Assembly (NCBI GenBank): GCA_018436925.1
Contig: JAHDKI010000026.1
Coordinates: 1-64,000, forward strand
DNA length: 64,000 nt
Source of the DNA: Syntrophaceae bacterium
GTDB lineage: Bacteria; Desulfobacterota; Syntrophia; Syntrophales; Smithellaceae
Direction: 5' to 3'
Positions 51,051 to 59,035 of this stretch are shown in pieces. Both the position numbers and the translations under genes were made by a program. The notes under the pieces are model-generated. The model had not been told where the DNA came from. It was given only the letters and a program-made list of their open reading frames with translations, and ran no database searches. Numbering within the stretch: the stretch's first letter is position 1; each line of letters opens with the position of its first letter.

Positions 51051-52163
51051 TTACCCAAAATACTTCTTCTGCACGCCTCGCAGGATGTCTTCGGCTTCCT
51101 TGACGATCGTCTGCACCATATCCGCGACCTTCGGCATATCGCCTATGCGCTGGGCGCATTCGCCCGCCGCCATCATGGCTTTTTCCCGGTCGCCGTCGTA
51201 AACCGCCTTGATGGATTCGAGTTCGTAATTAATCAGATTCATGTCGATCGTGGTAAAATCGTCAGGCGTTCCCAGATAAACGCCGGGAGATTTTTTAAGC
51301 GTATTGACCGCGTGCTCTTCACTGCGCTTGTTTTTCACCCAGCGAGCCGGCCCCACAAATCCACGGGCCACCAGTGTTCCGCGGTCGCCTGCCGCCACCA
51401 CGCCTTCTTTCCAGATCTGATGAAAATCGCTTTCCTGCGTCGCCAAAAAGCGCGTGCCCATCTGAACGCCGTCGGCGCCCAGAACCAGCGCCGCCGCAAG
51501 CGTCTTGCCGTCGCAGAAACCGCCCGCGCCGCACACCAGCGTCTTTTCATCGGACACCGCCTCGACCACCGCCGGCAAAAGAATCATAGAATGCACCGGC
51601 TCCCAGGAGGTATGGAATCCGCCTTCATGGCCGGAGGCGACAATAACATCCACTCCCGCTTTCTTGCAGCGCTGGGCGCCTTTGACGGACGGCACCACGT
51701 GCATCCAGGTAAATCCGGCGCCCTTGATCTTGTCGTGCCAGGGCACGGGATCGCCCGCCGACGTGAAGATCACCTTGAAGTGGTTTTTCATGTCCGGATT
51801 TTTTTCCCGCACGTCAATGGCCTTGTTGATGATGATTTCCGCTTCTTTGGCCATTTCCGCCGACACCATCACGTTGATGCCGAACACGCCGCCTTGGTCT
51901 TTCGTCAGACGATAGGTCCGTTTCAACACCTTTTCCATCGCGGTTTCCATATCATCGTCCGGATCAGCCTCGGCGGTCTTAATCCAGGCGTCGTAAACGA
52001 ACGGCTGCATGTCGCGGCCGGTCAGACCGCTTGTGGACAAAAGCCCCAATACACCGGCATTGGCCGCGGCCACCGCCAGGTTGTTGTTCGAAAACGGACC
52101 CATGCCCGCCTGGATGATCGGATATTTCGTCCCGATTAACTGACACAATCTTGATTGAATCAT
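51051..52163 (-). CDS. FMN-dependent oxidoreductase of the nitronate monooxygenase / FabK family
   Basis: A 370-aa TIM-barrel flavoprotein. Blocks: YPIIQAGMGPFSNNNLAVAAANAGVLG at the N-terminus, VIVASGHEGGFHTS (the phosphate and active-site loop), CGAGGFCDGKTLAAALVLGADGVQMGTRFL. Members include nitronate monooxygenases and FabK-type enoyl reductases. Beside acyl-CoA genes and a candidate TetR site, a reductase of an enoyl-CoA is as likely as nitronate oxidation. It is convergent to the FadH-like gene and divergent from the transporter operon. Confidence 0.85.
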   Translation of the reverse strand: MIQSRLCQLIGTKYPIIQAGMGPFSNNNLAVAAANAGVLGLLSTSGLTGRDMQPFVYDAWIKTAEADPDDDMETAMEKVLKRTYRLTKDQGGVFGINVMVSAEMAKEAEIIINKAIDVREKNPDMKNHFKVIFTSAGDPVPWHDKIKGAGFTWMHVVPSVKGAQRCKKAGVDVIVASGHEGGFHTSWEPVHSMILLPAVVEAVSDEKTLVCGAGGFCDGKTLAAALVLGADGVQMGTRFLATQESDFHQIWKEGVVAAGDRGTLVARGFVGPARWVKNKRSEEHAVNTLKKSPGVYLGTPDDFTTIDMNLINYELESIKAVYDGDREKAMMAAGECAQRIGDMPKVADMVQTIVKEAEDILRGVQKKYFG

Positions 52164-52227
52164 GAAATGCCTCCTTTGAGTTTTTATGAAATATTTTGCA
52201 AGACGTTTCTATCACATCTTATAAATA

Positions 52228-52243
52228 AAACATACGTTCATTT
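52228..52243. promoter_or_regulatory. Candidate TetR operator, copy 2
   Basis: AAACATACGTTCATTT in the AT-rich divergent region before the FMN oxidoreductase and the transporter operon. It resembles the site at 48077-48092. Confidence 0.45.
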
Positions 52244-52335
52244 TTTTAGTTCATTCATAAATAAATATTACTTAATAATATCAAATTAATACGCATGCTC
52301 TGTCTTCATTTTGCAAATATTTTTGTTAAATTTTA

Positions 52336-52362
52336 TTGACACGCGACGCGTCTTTGTATAGG
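52336..52362 (+). promoter_or_regulatory. Candidate promoter of the Liv-type transporter operon
   Basis: A perfect -35 TTGACA (52336-52341) and TATAGG (52357-52362), with a short 15-base spacer. It lies 435 bases before the first start codon. Confidence 0.4.
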
Positions 52363-52796
52363 GGAAATAAAACGCTCGTTTTATCTGCTGAGAGCAAAAC
52401 GATGACGGGGAGGATCGGATATTTGGACATCGGAAGATATCAAAACAAAGTCGATCTGTTTTTGAATGGCGCCCCGGACATCGGTTGCGCCGCTGTATCC
52501 AAAGCAGTCCTCTTTGTGACCCTCAACCGGAATTCATGGTTTAAACGTCAACCCGTCAACCGTCTTTGAAATGCGAAATGTCCGGCCGCAATCCTTGCAC
52601 AAGCGGCCGACCGGCGGACTTGCCCGGAGGGAAAAAACATGAAGTCGCAAGATTGATCCCGGCGCCCAACGCTCAATGCCGGACCAGGCCCTTTCAGGAT
52701 ATGAAGAAAAACCATACCCCGACCGCCGCCCTCCGGACAAGACACACGGGACCCTCTTGCGGAATTCATCAACCTTGGAATCAGGAGGAAAGTGAA
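52363..52796 (+). other. Long leader before the transporter operon
   Basis: About 430 bases in which no gene, riboswitch or clear hairpin was recognised. A 77-codon in-frame extension of the binding-protein gene (from 52566) and a separate 77-codon frame (52336-52569) lack ribosome sites. Confidence 0.4.
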
Positions 52797-54251
52797 ATGA
52801 AGCGCAGCAGTGTTGGTTTTTTAAGTGTTTTTCTAGCATTCGTCGTAGGGTCCGTCGTCCTGTTCAATTCACCTGCGGTTTTCGCGGCCAAGCCGGAAAA
52901 AAACGTCAAAGCGATCAAACCGGTCGCTTCTTTCGACGTGAAAAAAATGGCGGATATGTCGGATTTCGATCCCAGCAATCCCATAACGCCGTCGGGCGAC
53001 ACGATTAAAATCGCCGTCGTCGCGGCCTTCTCCGGCCCCAGCGCCTATAACGGCCAGATTTATTATGCCATGGTGCAGTGGGTGGCCCACGACATCAACA
53101 AACGCGGCGGAATTCTGGTCGACGGCAAGAAAAAGCTCATCGAAGTCATCAAAGCCGATCATCAGTCCAAAGTGGATCAGTGCAAAAAAGTCACCGAGCG
53201 CATGGCCCTGCAGGAAAAAGTTCACTTCTTCTGGGGCACCGACGGCAGCCATTTCATGAAGATCATCAATGACACGGCCCGAAAATATAAAATCATCGCC
53301 ATCAACGCCACCTGCATGTCTGATGACTTACAAAACGCCACCAATTTCTCCCCCTACGCCTTCCATGCCACCTTCTCCACTGAAATGGTCGCTCGCGGCA
53401 TGGCCTACTACTACGGTCAGATCCGCAAAAAGGAGAAAAAGTTCTACATCCTCAATCAGGATTACGCTTTCGGCCGTCAGTTTGCGGAAGATTTTAAAAA
53501 AGGCCTTCAAGAATACCATCCTCAGGCCCAGCTGGTCGGCGAAGATTTCCACAAGTTATTCCTGACGGACTACGCCCCCTATCTCACCAAGATTCAGGCT
53601 TCCGGCGCCGAAGTCATCTTTACTGGCGACTGGCTTCCCGATGCGGGCAACCTCCTGAAGCAGGCCCGTCAGATGGGCATCATGCTGCCTTTCGCCAACG
53701 TCTATGTAGATGAACCCAACTACCTCAACGAAACCGGTGTGGAAGGCACCAAAGGCCTGACCAACATCAGCGCCTACTACGACTCGACGCCTTTTTTCAA
53801 AACCAAAGAACACATTCAGATGTACACCACCTGGAAACAACAGCAGGCCAAATGGAAAGAGCTCCCTTACAGCAGCATAGCGTTTCAGCATTTTACCGCC
53901 AACGCCGCGGCCTGGGTCATGACCACCTACTGGGCGATGAGCGTTCTGGAACGGGCCGGAAGCACCGATCCGGATAAAATCATCAAAGTCTGGGAAAACG
54001 ACAGCTTTGAATACATAAACGGCAAAGTCGTGAAAATGCGCTCCTGCGACCACAAAGCCATTATGGATCTGGGGGTCACCGAGTATGTGCCGCCGGAACA
54101 GCAGAAAGTATCCATGAACATCGAACCCTTCTACTGGTTCAAAAACGCCTCTTACACGGGCCCGGTCTACAAGGTTCCCGCCGAAAAGGTGCTGCCCTGG
54201 ATGGATCAGAATCTTGATCGCTGCAAGGGCAAGAACGGTTGGGGTGAATAG
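52797..54251 (+). CDS. Liv-type ABC transporter substrate-binding protein
   Basis: 484 aa from the ATG at 52797, which has AGGAGG eight bases upstream. A signal peptide (1-30, ending VFAAKPE) is followed by a type I periplasmic binding fold beginning IKIAVVAAFSGPSAYNGQ, with FFWGTDGSHFMK and YILNQDYAFGRQFAEDF. It is longer than LivK (about 370 aa); such long forms often bind aromatic or other organic acids in place of amino acids. It is the first gene of the operon with both permeases and both ATPases. The neighbouring CoA ligase and dehydrogenases suggest it imports the acid degraded by this cluster (inference). Confidence 0.92.
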   Translation: MKRSSVGFLSVFLAFVVGSVVLFNSPAVFAAKPEKNVKAIKPVASFDVKKMADMSDFDPSNPITPSGDTIKIAVVAAFSGPSAYNGQIYYAMVQWVAHDINKRGGILVDGKKKLIEVIKADHQSKVDQCKKVTERMALQEKVHFFWGTDGSHFMKIINDTARKYKIIAINATCMSDDLQNATNFSPYAFHATFSTEMVARGMAYYYGQIRKKEKKFYILNQDYAFGRQFAEDFKKGLQEYHPQAQLVGEDFHKLFLTDYAPYLTKIQASGAEVIFTGDWLPDAGNLLKQARQMGIMLPFANVYVDEPNYLNETGVEGTKGLTNISAYYDSTPFFKTKEHIQMYTTWKQQQAKWKELPYSSIAFQHFTANAAAWVMTTYWAMSVLERAGSTDPDKIIKVWENDSFEYINGKVVKMRSCDHKAIMDLGVTEYVPPEQQKVSMNIEPFYWFKNASYTGPVYKVPAEKVLPWMDQNLDRCKGKNGWGE

Positions 54252-54312
54252 GTATTCATGATTTTCCGGTTGCCGGAGCCAAGCTCCGGCAACCGATCCG
54301 AAAGGCAAGATA

Positions 54313-55188
54313 ATGGATCCAACGGTATCAATGTATATTTCCCAGGCCATGCACGGCATCGCCTATGGAATGATCCTGTTTCTGATTGCGTCGGGGCTCA
54401 ACATCATCTTCGGAATGATGGGCATTCTCAACATGGCGCACGCGGCGTTTTTCATGCTGGCGGGCTACTTCTGTTACACCGTGGTCGGCATCACGGGCAA
54501 CTTCTGGCTGGGGCTTTTGATCGCTCCGGTTTTAACCGCTTGCCTAGGCGTTTTAATGGAGCGGATCTTGATTCGCCGGTCGCATGCCGCGGGCCACTTC
54601 GGGGAATTGATCCTGACCATGGGCGTCGCATCCGTCATCGTGGCGCTCATCAAAAAGATCTGGGGAACCGAAAGCCTGCCCTTGCGCGTTCCGGACATTC
54701 TCCAGGGCATGGTGAGCATCGCGGGCATGAATTATCCGATCTACCGGCTGTTCGTCATCGGCCTGGCGCTCGGGGTTTTGGCTCTCATGATGCTGCTTTT
54801 ATACCGGACGCGACTGGGAAAAATCGTTCGGGCCGCGGTTTCCGACCGGGACATGGTCAACGCGCTGGGCATCAACATCAACCTGGTGTTCATGTTCGTC
54901 TTCGGCGTGGGCACCTGGATGGCGGGACTGGCCGGCGTGGTCATCGCCCCGCTTTTAACCGTTTTCCCCGGCCTGGCCGATCAGGTGGGCATGGATGCGT
55001 TCATCGTGGTCGTCACAGGCGGTCTCGGATCGCTTGCCGGCGCCTTCATCGTCGCGATCATTTTCGGACTTTTGAACTCCTTCGGCGTGCAGTTCGTTTC
55101 ACAGTTCGCCCCGGTCTTGATGGTCGCGTTTATGGCATTGGTCCTGGCGTTTCGGCCTAACGGACTATTCGGAGCAAAAGATCGATGA
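54313..55188 (+). CDS. livH: Branched-chain amino acid-type ABC permease (LivH family)
   Basis: Inner-membrane permease of 291 aa with about eight transmembrane helices. Conserved blocks are GLNIIFGMMGILNMAHAAFFMLAGY, GINI near AVSDRDMVNALG, and GGLGSLAGAFIVAIIFGLLN. It overlaps the next permease by four bases. The gene name reflects the family; the substrate is probably not a branched-chain amino acid in this setting. Confidence 0.92.
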   Translation: MDPTVSMYISQAMHGIAYGMILFLIASGLNIIFGMMGILNMAHAAFFMLAGYFCYTVVGITGNFWLGLLIAPVLTACLGVLMERILIRRSHAAGHFGELILTMGVASVIVALIKKIWGTESLPLRVPDILQGMVSIAGMNYPIYRLFVIGLALGVLALMMLLLYRTRLGKIVRAAVSDRDMVNALGININLVFMFVFGVGTWMAGLAGVVIAPLLTVFPGLADQVGMDAFIVVVTGGLGSLAGAFIVAIIFGLLNSFGVQFVSQFAPVLMVAFMALVLAFRPNGLFGAKDR

Positions 55189-56159
55189 AAAACAACTTAT
55201 CCGTCAAAATCATCCTCTGGATCGCCGGCCTCATCCTGTTGACCGGCCTTCCCCATGTGATCGGAATTTACTATACGAACATGGTCGTGGCCTTCGCGAT
55301 CTTTTCCGTATTTGCTTTGTCATTGAACATGCTTTTGGGATTCACGGGGCTTCTGAGCTTCGGCCACGCGATGTTTTTCGGCATGGGCGGCTATGGAACG
55401 GCTTTGGCTTTAACGCACATTCCGGGTCTGGCCGTGATCCCCGCCGTCGGCATCGGCGCGGCAACGGCCGTCTTGCTGGCCTTGATCCTGTCCCCGCTTG
55501 TCGTTCGGGTGAGCGGAACGGCCTTTGCCATGCTGCATCTGGCTTTCGGCCAGTTGCTGTTCGTTGTAGCCCTCAAACTTTACAAAATCACCGGCGGAGA
55601 AGACGGCATCGGCAATTTTCCCATGCCCGGACTTTTCACTGAAAGCTTAAGCACGTCGCCGGTTCATTTTTATTACCTGGCCATGATCATCTTGGGGCTT
55701 TGCGTCTGGCTGATGTGGTTTGTCACGAAAACGCCTTTCGGACAGATCCAGGTGGGAATCCGCGACAACGCCAGACGCATCGACTATCTGGGCTACCAGG
55801 TGCCGCAAACCAAAGCCGTGGTGTATGTCTTGTCCGCCTTCTTCGCGGGAATCGCCGGATCGCTCTACGGTCTGTCTCATAACCTCGTGTCGGCTGAAGG
55901 ATCGCTGGGGCTGTGGATGTCTTTCTACCCGATTATCGCCACGATGATCGGCGGCGTCGGCAGCTTCTTCGGACCCATTCTGGGCGTGGCCGTCTTCCAG
56001 GGCATCGATGAACTGATCCTGCGCTATACCGAAAGCACGGAACTGGTTATGGGCGTAATCCTCATTCTCGTCGTCATGTTTCTGCCGGCGGGCCTGATGG
56101 GTTTTATCTCTTCGCTGATGCTCAGGCTCAAAAGCCGGTCCTGCAAGAATCAATCTTAA
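55185..56159 (+). CDS. livM: Branched-chain amino acid-type ABC permease (LivM family)
   Basis: A 324-aa permease with about nine hydrophobic helices. LivM blocks: LSLNMLLGFTGLLSFGHAMFFGMGGYG, IRDNARRIDYLGYQV (cytoplasmic coupling loop) and GGVGSFFGPILGVAVFQ. It is coupled to livH by ATGA overlap, and 14 bases separate it from livG. Confidence 0.93.
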   Translation: MKNNLSVKIILWIAGLILLTGLPHVIGIYYTNMVVAFAIFSVFALSLNMLLGFTGLLSFGHAMFFGMGGYGTALALTHIPGLAVIPAVGIGAATAVLLALILSPLVVRVSGTAFAMLHLAFGQLLFVVALKLYKITGGEDGIGNFPMPGLFTESLSTSPVHFYYLAMIILGLCVWLMWFVTKTPFGQIQVGIRDNARRIDYLGYQVPQTKAVVYVLSAFFAGIAGSLYGLSHNLVSAEGSLGLWMSFYPIIATMIGGVGSFFGPILGVAVFQGIDELILRYTESTELVMGVILILVVMFLPAGLMGFISSLMLRLKSRSCKNQS

Positions 56160-56173
56160 CTGGAGAAGCCCTC

Positions 56174-56920
56174 ATGAACATCCTGGAAACAAGAAATCTA
56201 CAGCACAGTTTCGGCCCGCTGAAGGTGCTCTTCGGCGTGGATCTGCAGATTGCCCAGGGAGAGCGCCACGCCGTGATCGGCCCCAACGGCGCCGGGAAAA
56301 CCACCCTGTTTAACACCATCACGGGCACCTACCGGCCCACGGCGGGAGAGGTCTTTTTCAATGGAAAAAACATCACCGGTTTTCCGCCCTACCGTCTGGC
56401 CCGGATCGGCGTCGGACGGTCTTTTCAGATCACGAGCACCTTTGCGAATCTGACCGCTTTTCAGAACATCCGCCTGGCCATTCTCGCCAAAGACGGCATC
56501 CGCTTCAACCTGTTTCGAAAAGTGGATCAGATGAAAAAGATCTCGCAAGAAACGGATGAAATGCTGCAAAGAATCAATCTTTACGAGGACCGGCACACGA
56601 AAGCAAGCGCCCTGTCCTACGGCAAATCACGGGCGCTCGAAATCAGCATGGCGCTGGCGACCGACCCGGAGCTCGTGCTGCTTGACGAATTCGCCGCGGG
56701 CATGTCCAAAGAGGAAACGCAAGACGCCGTCGCGCTGATTCGCAGACTGACTGAAGGCAAAACCGTGGTGCTGATCGAACACGATATGGATGTCGTTTTT
56801 TCACTTGCGGACCGGATTACGGTTTTACATTACGGAAAGATTCTGGCGACGGGAAAACCGGAGGATATCCGGAATAACCAAGATGTCAAAGACGCGTATT
56901 TGGGGGATCTGGAGGTATAG
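56174..56920 (+). CDS. livG: ABC transporter ATPase (LivG family)
   Basis: A 248-aa nucleotide-binding subunit. Walker A is GPNGAGKTT (about 36-44). The signature position reads ALSYGKSRALEISMALA, with SYGKS in place of the usual SYGQQ. Walker B is LVLLDEFAAGMS, and the switch His is in VVLIEHDMDVVF. IGRSFQ-type ITSTFANLTAFQNI is present. It pairs with livF after five bases. Confidence 0.93.
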   Translation: MNILETRNLQHSFGPLKVLFGVDLQIAQGERHAVIGPNGAGKTTLFNTITGTYRPTAGEVFFNGKNITGFPPYRLARIGVGRSFQITSTFANLTAFQNIRLAILAKDGIRFNLFRKVDQMKKISQETDEMLQRINLYEDRHTKASALSYGKSRALEISMALATDPELVLLDEFAAGMSKEETQDAVALIRRLTEGKTVVLIEHDMDVVFSLADRITVLHYGKILATGKPEDIRNNQDVKDAYLGDLEV

Positions 56921-56925
56921 AAACC

Positions 56926-57642
56926 ATGTTGCTGGAAGTTAAAGATTTAAATACTCATTACGGCCCCAGCCATGTCCTGCAAGGGGTTCATCTGGAAATT
57001 GCCGAAGGAGAGTTGGTGGCGCTTCTGGGCCGAAACGGCATGGGAAAAAGCACCACGCTCAAAAGCATCATGGGCCTGGTGAAACCTACATCCGGCTCGA
57101 TCAGGCTCGACGGCTCGGAGATTGCGGGATTGCCTCCCTTCAAAGTGGCACGGGCCGGCATCGGCTATGTTCCGGAAGAGCGAAGAATATTTCCGGGACT
57201 TTCCGTGCTCGACAACCTGCTTCTGGGCGTCAAGGGAGGCAGGATGGCTGATCCGAACGACCCGAACGCCTGGACCGTCGAGCGCATCTTTCATCATTTC
57301 CCGAAACTCAAAGAGCGGACGCATCAGCACGGCGGGCTGCTTTCCGGCGGCGAGCAGCAAATGCTCGCCATCGGCCGGTCGCTCATGGGAAATCCTCGCC
57401 TGCTCCTGGTGGACGAACCTTCGGAAGGCCTTTCTCCCATCATGGTCCAGGAAGTGCGCAACGTCCTTGCCGACATCAACCGGGCGGGGGTTTCCGTCCT
57501 GCTGGTGGAGCACAACCTGAAAGTCGCCCTGTCTCTGGCCAGCCGCGTTTATCTCATGTCGAAGGCCTGCGTCGGATGCCAGGCGTCCGCCGAAGAGGTC
57601 AAAACCAACGCCGGGCTGCGCGCCAAATATCTGGAAGCCTGA
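56926..57642 (+). CDS. livF: ABC transporter ATPase (LivF family)
   Basis: A 238-aa nucleotide-binding subunit with Walker A GRNGMGKST (about 36-44), the LivF mark GYVPEERRIFPGLSVLDNLLLG, signature LLSGGEQQMLAIGRSL, Walker B LLLVDEPSEGLSP and the switch His in VLLVEHNLKVA. It is last in the transporter operon; a terminator follows. Confidence 0.94.
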   Translation: MLLEVKDLNTHYGPSHVLQGVHLEIAEGELVALLGRNGMGKSTTLKSIMGLVKPTSGSIRLDGSEIAGLPPFKVARAGIGYVPEERRIFPGLSVLDNLLLGVKGGRMADPNDPNAWTVERIFHHFPKLKERTHQHGGLLSGGEQQMLAIGRSLMGNPRLLLVDEPSEGLSPIMVQEVRNVLADINRAGVSVLLVEHNLKVALSLASRVYLMSKACVGCQASAEEVKTNAGLRAKYLEA

Positions 57643-57674
57643 AAAAAAAATCATCTCCTGCGCCACCCCTGTCC

Positions 57675-57695
57675 AGCCGCCTTACGGCGGCTTTT
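57675..57695 (+). terminator. Intrinsic terminator of the transporter operon
   Basis: AGCCGCC and GGCGGCT around TTAC, followed by TTTT, 32 bases after the livF stop. Confidence 0.8.
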
Positions 57696-57825
57696 GACTG
57701 TCTGCTCAAAAAAAATTGAACCGCGTTGTATTTTTCTTGACAGAAACCGGCCAAGTATAGTCTGAAAGCCCTATCAACCCGCCTAAAAAAAACGGCCCTG
57801 TTTACGGACAGGAGGGGAGTTTGTT

Positions 57826-58263
57826 ATGGAACAAAGCGTTAGAGACGCCATCTTGAAAAAAGTATCCGAGGAACCGTTCGCCTTGATGCTCGGCCTGCAA
57901 TGCGTCCAAATCGGCAAGGGATATGCGAAAGTCGAAATGCCCTTCACCGCCGGTTTGCAAAACATGTTCGGCATGGCCCACGGCGGCGCGATTTTCTCGC
58001 TTCTGGATGCGGCCTTCGAAGTCGCCTCCAACTCCCACGGAACAATGGCCGTCGCGCTCAATATGAATATCAACTATCTGGCTTCCCCCGCACCGGGCGC
58101 ACGACTGACCGCGGAGGCCGCTGAAATCAACAAAACCAGAAAAACCGCAACCTACGACATCCGGGCCACGGACGATACCGGCAAACTGCTGGCCACCTGC
58201 CAGGCGCTGGTCTATCGTCTGGACAAACCCTTGCCGTTTCTGTCTTCGCCGGACGTTTCCTGA
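57826..58263 (+). CDS. PaaI-type hotdog thioesterase
   Basis: A 145-aa single hotdog domain. The catalytic segment GMAHGGAIFSLLDAAFEVASNS holds the HGG turn and the Asp of the PaaI/YdiI branch. MNINYLASPAPG is the next conserved strand. These enzymes cleave acyl- or aryl-CoA to free CoA; beside a CoA-thioester pathway it may relieve CoA trapping. AGGAGGGG precedes the start. It is separate from the transporter operon but in the same direction. Confidence 0.88.
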   Translation: MEQSVRDAILKKVSEEPFALMLGLQCVQIGKGYAKVEMPFTAGLQNMFGMAHGGAIFSLLDAAFEVASNSHGTMAVALNMNINYLASPAPGARLTAEAAEINKTRKTATYDIRATDDTGKLLATCQALVYRLDKPLPFLSSPDVS

Positions 58264-58309
58264 CCGAAATCCGCAAAGGCGCTTCCGAATCCAACTGTGG
58301 AGAAAAAAA

Positions 58310-58933
58310 ATGACAAGACGCTTACGACATGTTTTACTGCTTCCCCTGGCATCGCTTCTTTTCCTGGCGTCCTGCGCGGGACAATCCGGCTTGTCGCCGG
58401 CCGGCGCGGATCTGTCGGGCGCCGTCGTCAACCTCTACCTGACGGAGTATACGCCGCAGATCAGCGCCGCCCGATGGGCCTACTACGCCGATAAAAAAAT
58501 CTGCCTGTCCAACATCACCAATGATGCCGCCGACACCACCACCTTTTTTTATTTCAGCCGGGACAGACAGGTGCGCTATACGCTCGCGGCAAAAGCCAAC
58601 TCGCCGATTCAGCCGATTCCCAGCTTCCTGTGGTATGCCTATCAAAAAGCTTTTCTCACGGCCGGCATCGACGCCGGCTTCGGCTGCGCGCCCGGCATGA
58701 CGGAAATCTGGATCACGGTGCGGTCGCTCGACGACGAGGGCATCCGGCTGAAAGTTGTCCTGCTCAAAAGCGCCAAAGCCATTGCCGAAAGGCAAATCGA
58801 AATTCCGCGCGGTCCGGCTTCGGATCGCCACCCCCCGGAGCTGGCCCGCCGCGCCTATGAGATGATCGATCTCGCGGTTGCCGCCATCCTCGACGATCCC
58901 CAGATCAAAGAGATTCTGTTAAGAAAAGACTAA
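58310..58933 (+). CDS. Putative lipoprotein of unknown function
   Basis: 207 aa with a lipoprotein signal peptide (MTRRLRHVLLLPLAS, lipobox LASC, Cys near residue 22). The mature part has no recognised domain; it contains a compact alpha/beta-like region and a Cys in CLSNIT and FGCAPG. GTGGAG lies upstream of the ATG, and it follows the thioesterase gene after 46 bases, so it may be co-transcribed. Its function is not known. Confidence 0.75.
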   Translation: MTRRLRHVLLLPLASLLFLASCAGQSGLSPAGADLSGAVVNLYLTEYTPQISAARWAYYADKKICLSNITNDAADTTTFFYFSRDRQVRYTLAAKANSPIQPIPSFLWYAYQKAFLTAGIDAGFGCAPGMTEIWITVRSLDDEGIRLKVVLLKSAKAIAERQIEIPRGPASDRHPPELARRAYEMIDLAVAAILDDPQIKEILLRKD

Positions 58934-58974
58934 GACGCAGCGGCATAAAGCATCGCGGGTCACCCGCAGAAAAG

Positions 58975-59009
58975 AAAAGCCCCCGGAAGTTGTTCTTCCG
59001 GGGGCTTTT
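58975..59009. terminator. Bidirectional intrinsic terminator
   Basis: A perfect 15-base stem, AAAAGCCCCCGGAAG with CTTCCGGGGGCTTTT, loop TTGTT. It has A and T runs on both sides and sits between the convergent lipoprotein and acyl-CoA dehydrogenase genes. Confidence 0.95.
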
Positions 59010-59035
59010 GAACAAGCGATGATGAATCGGTCGAT

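Noticed and set aside
52336..52569. A 77-codon frame before the transporter operon
   Set aside because: No ribosome site and it starts inside a promoter-like element.
57737..57761. TTGACA with TATAGT before the thioesterase gene
   Set aside because: The spacer is only 13 bases, too short for a normal sigma70 promoter.
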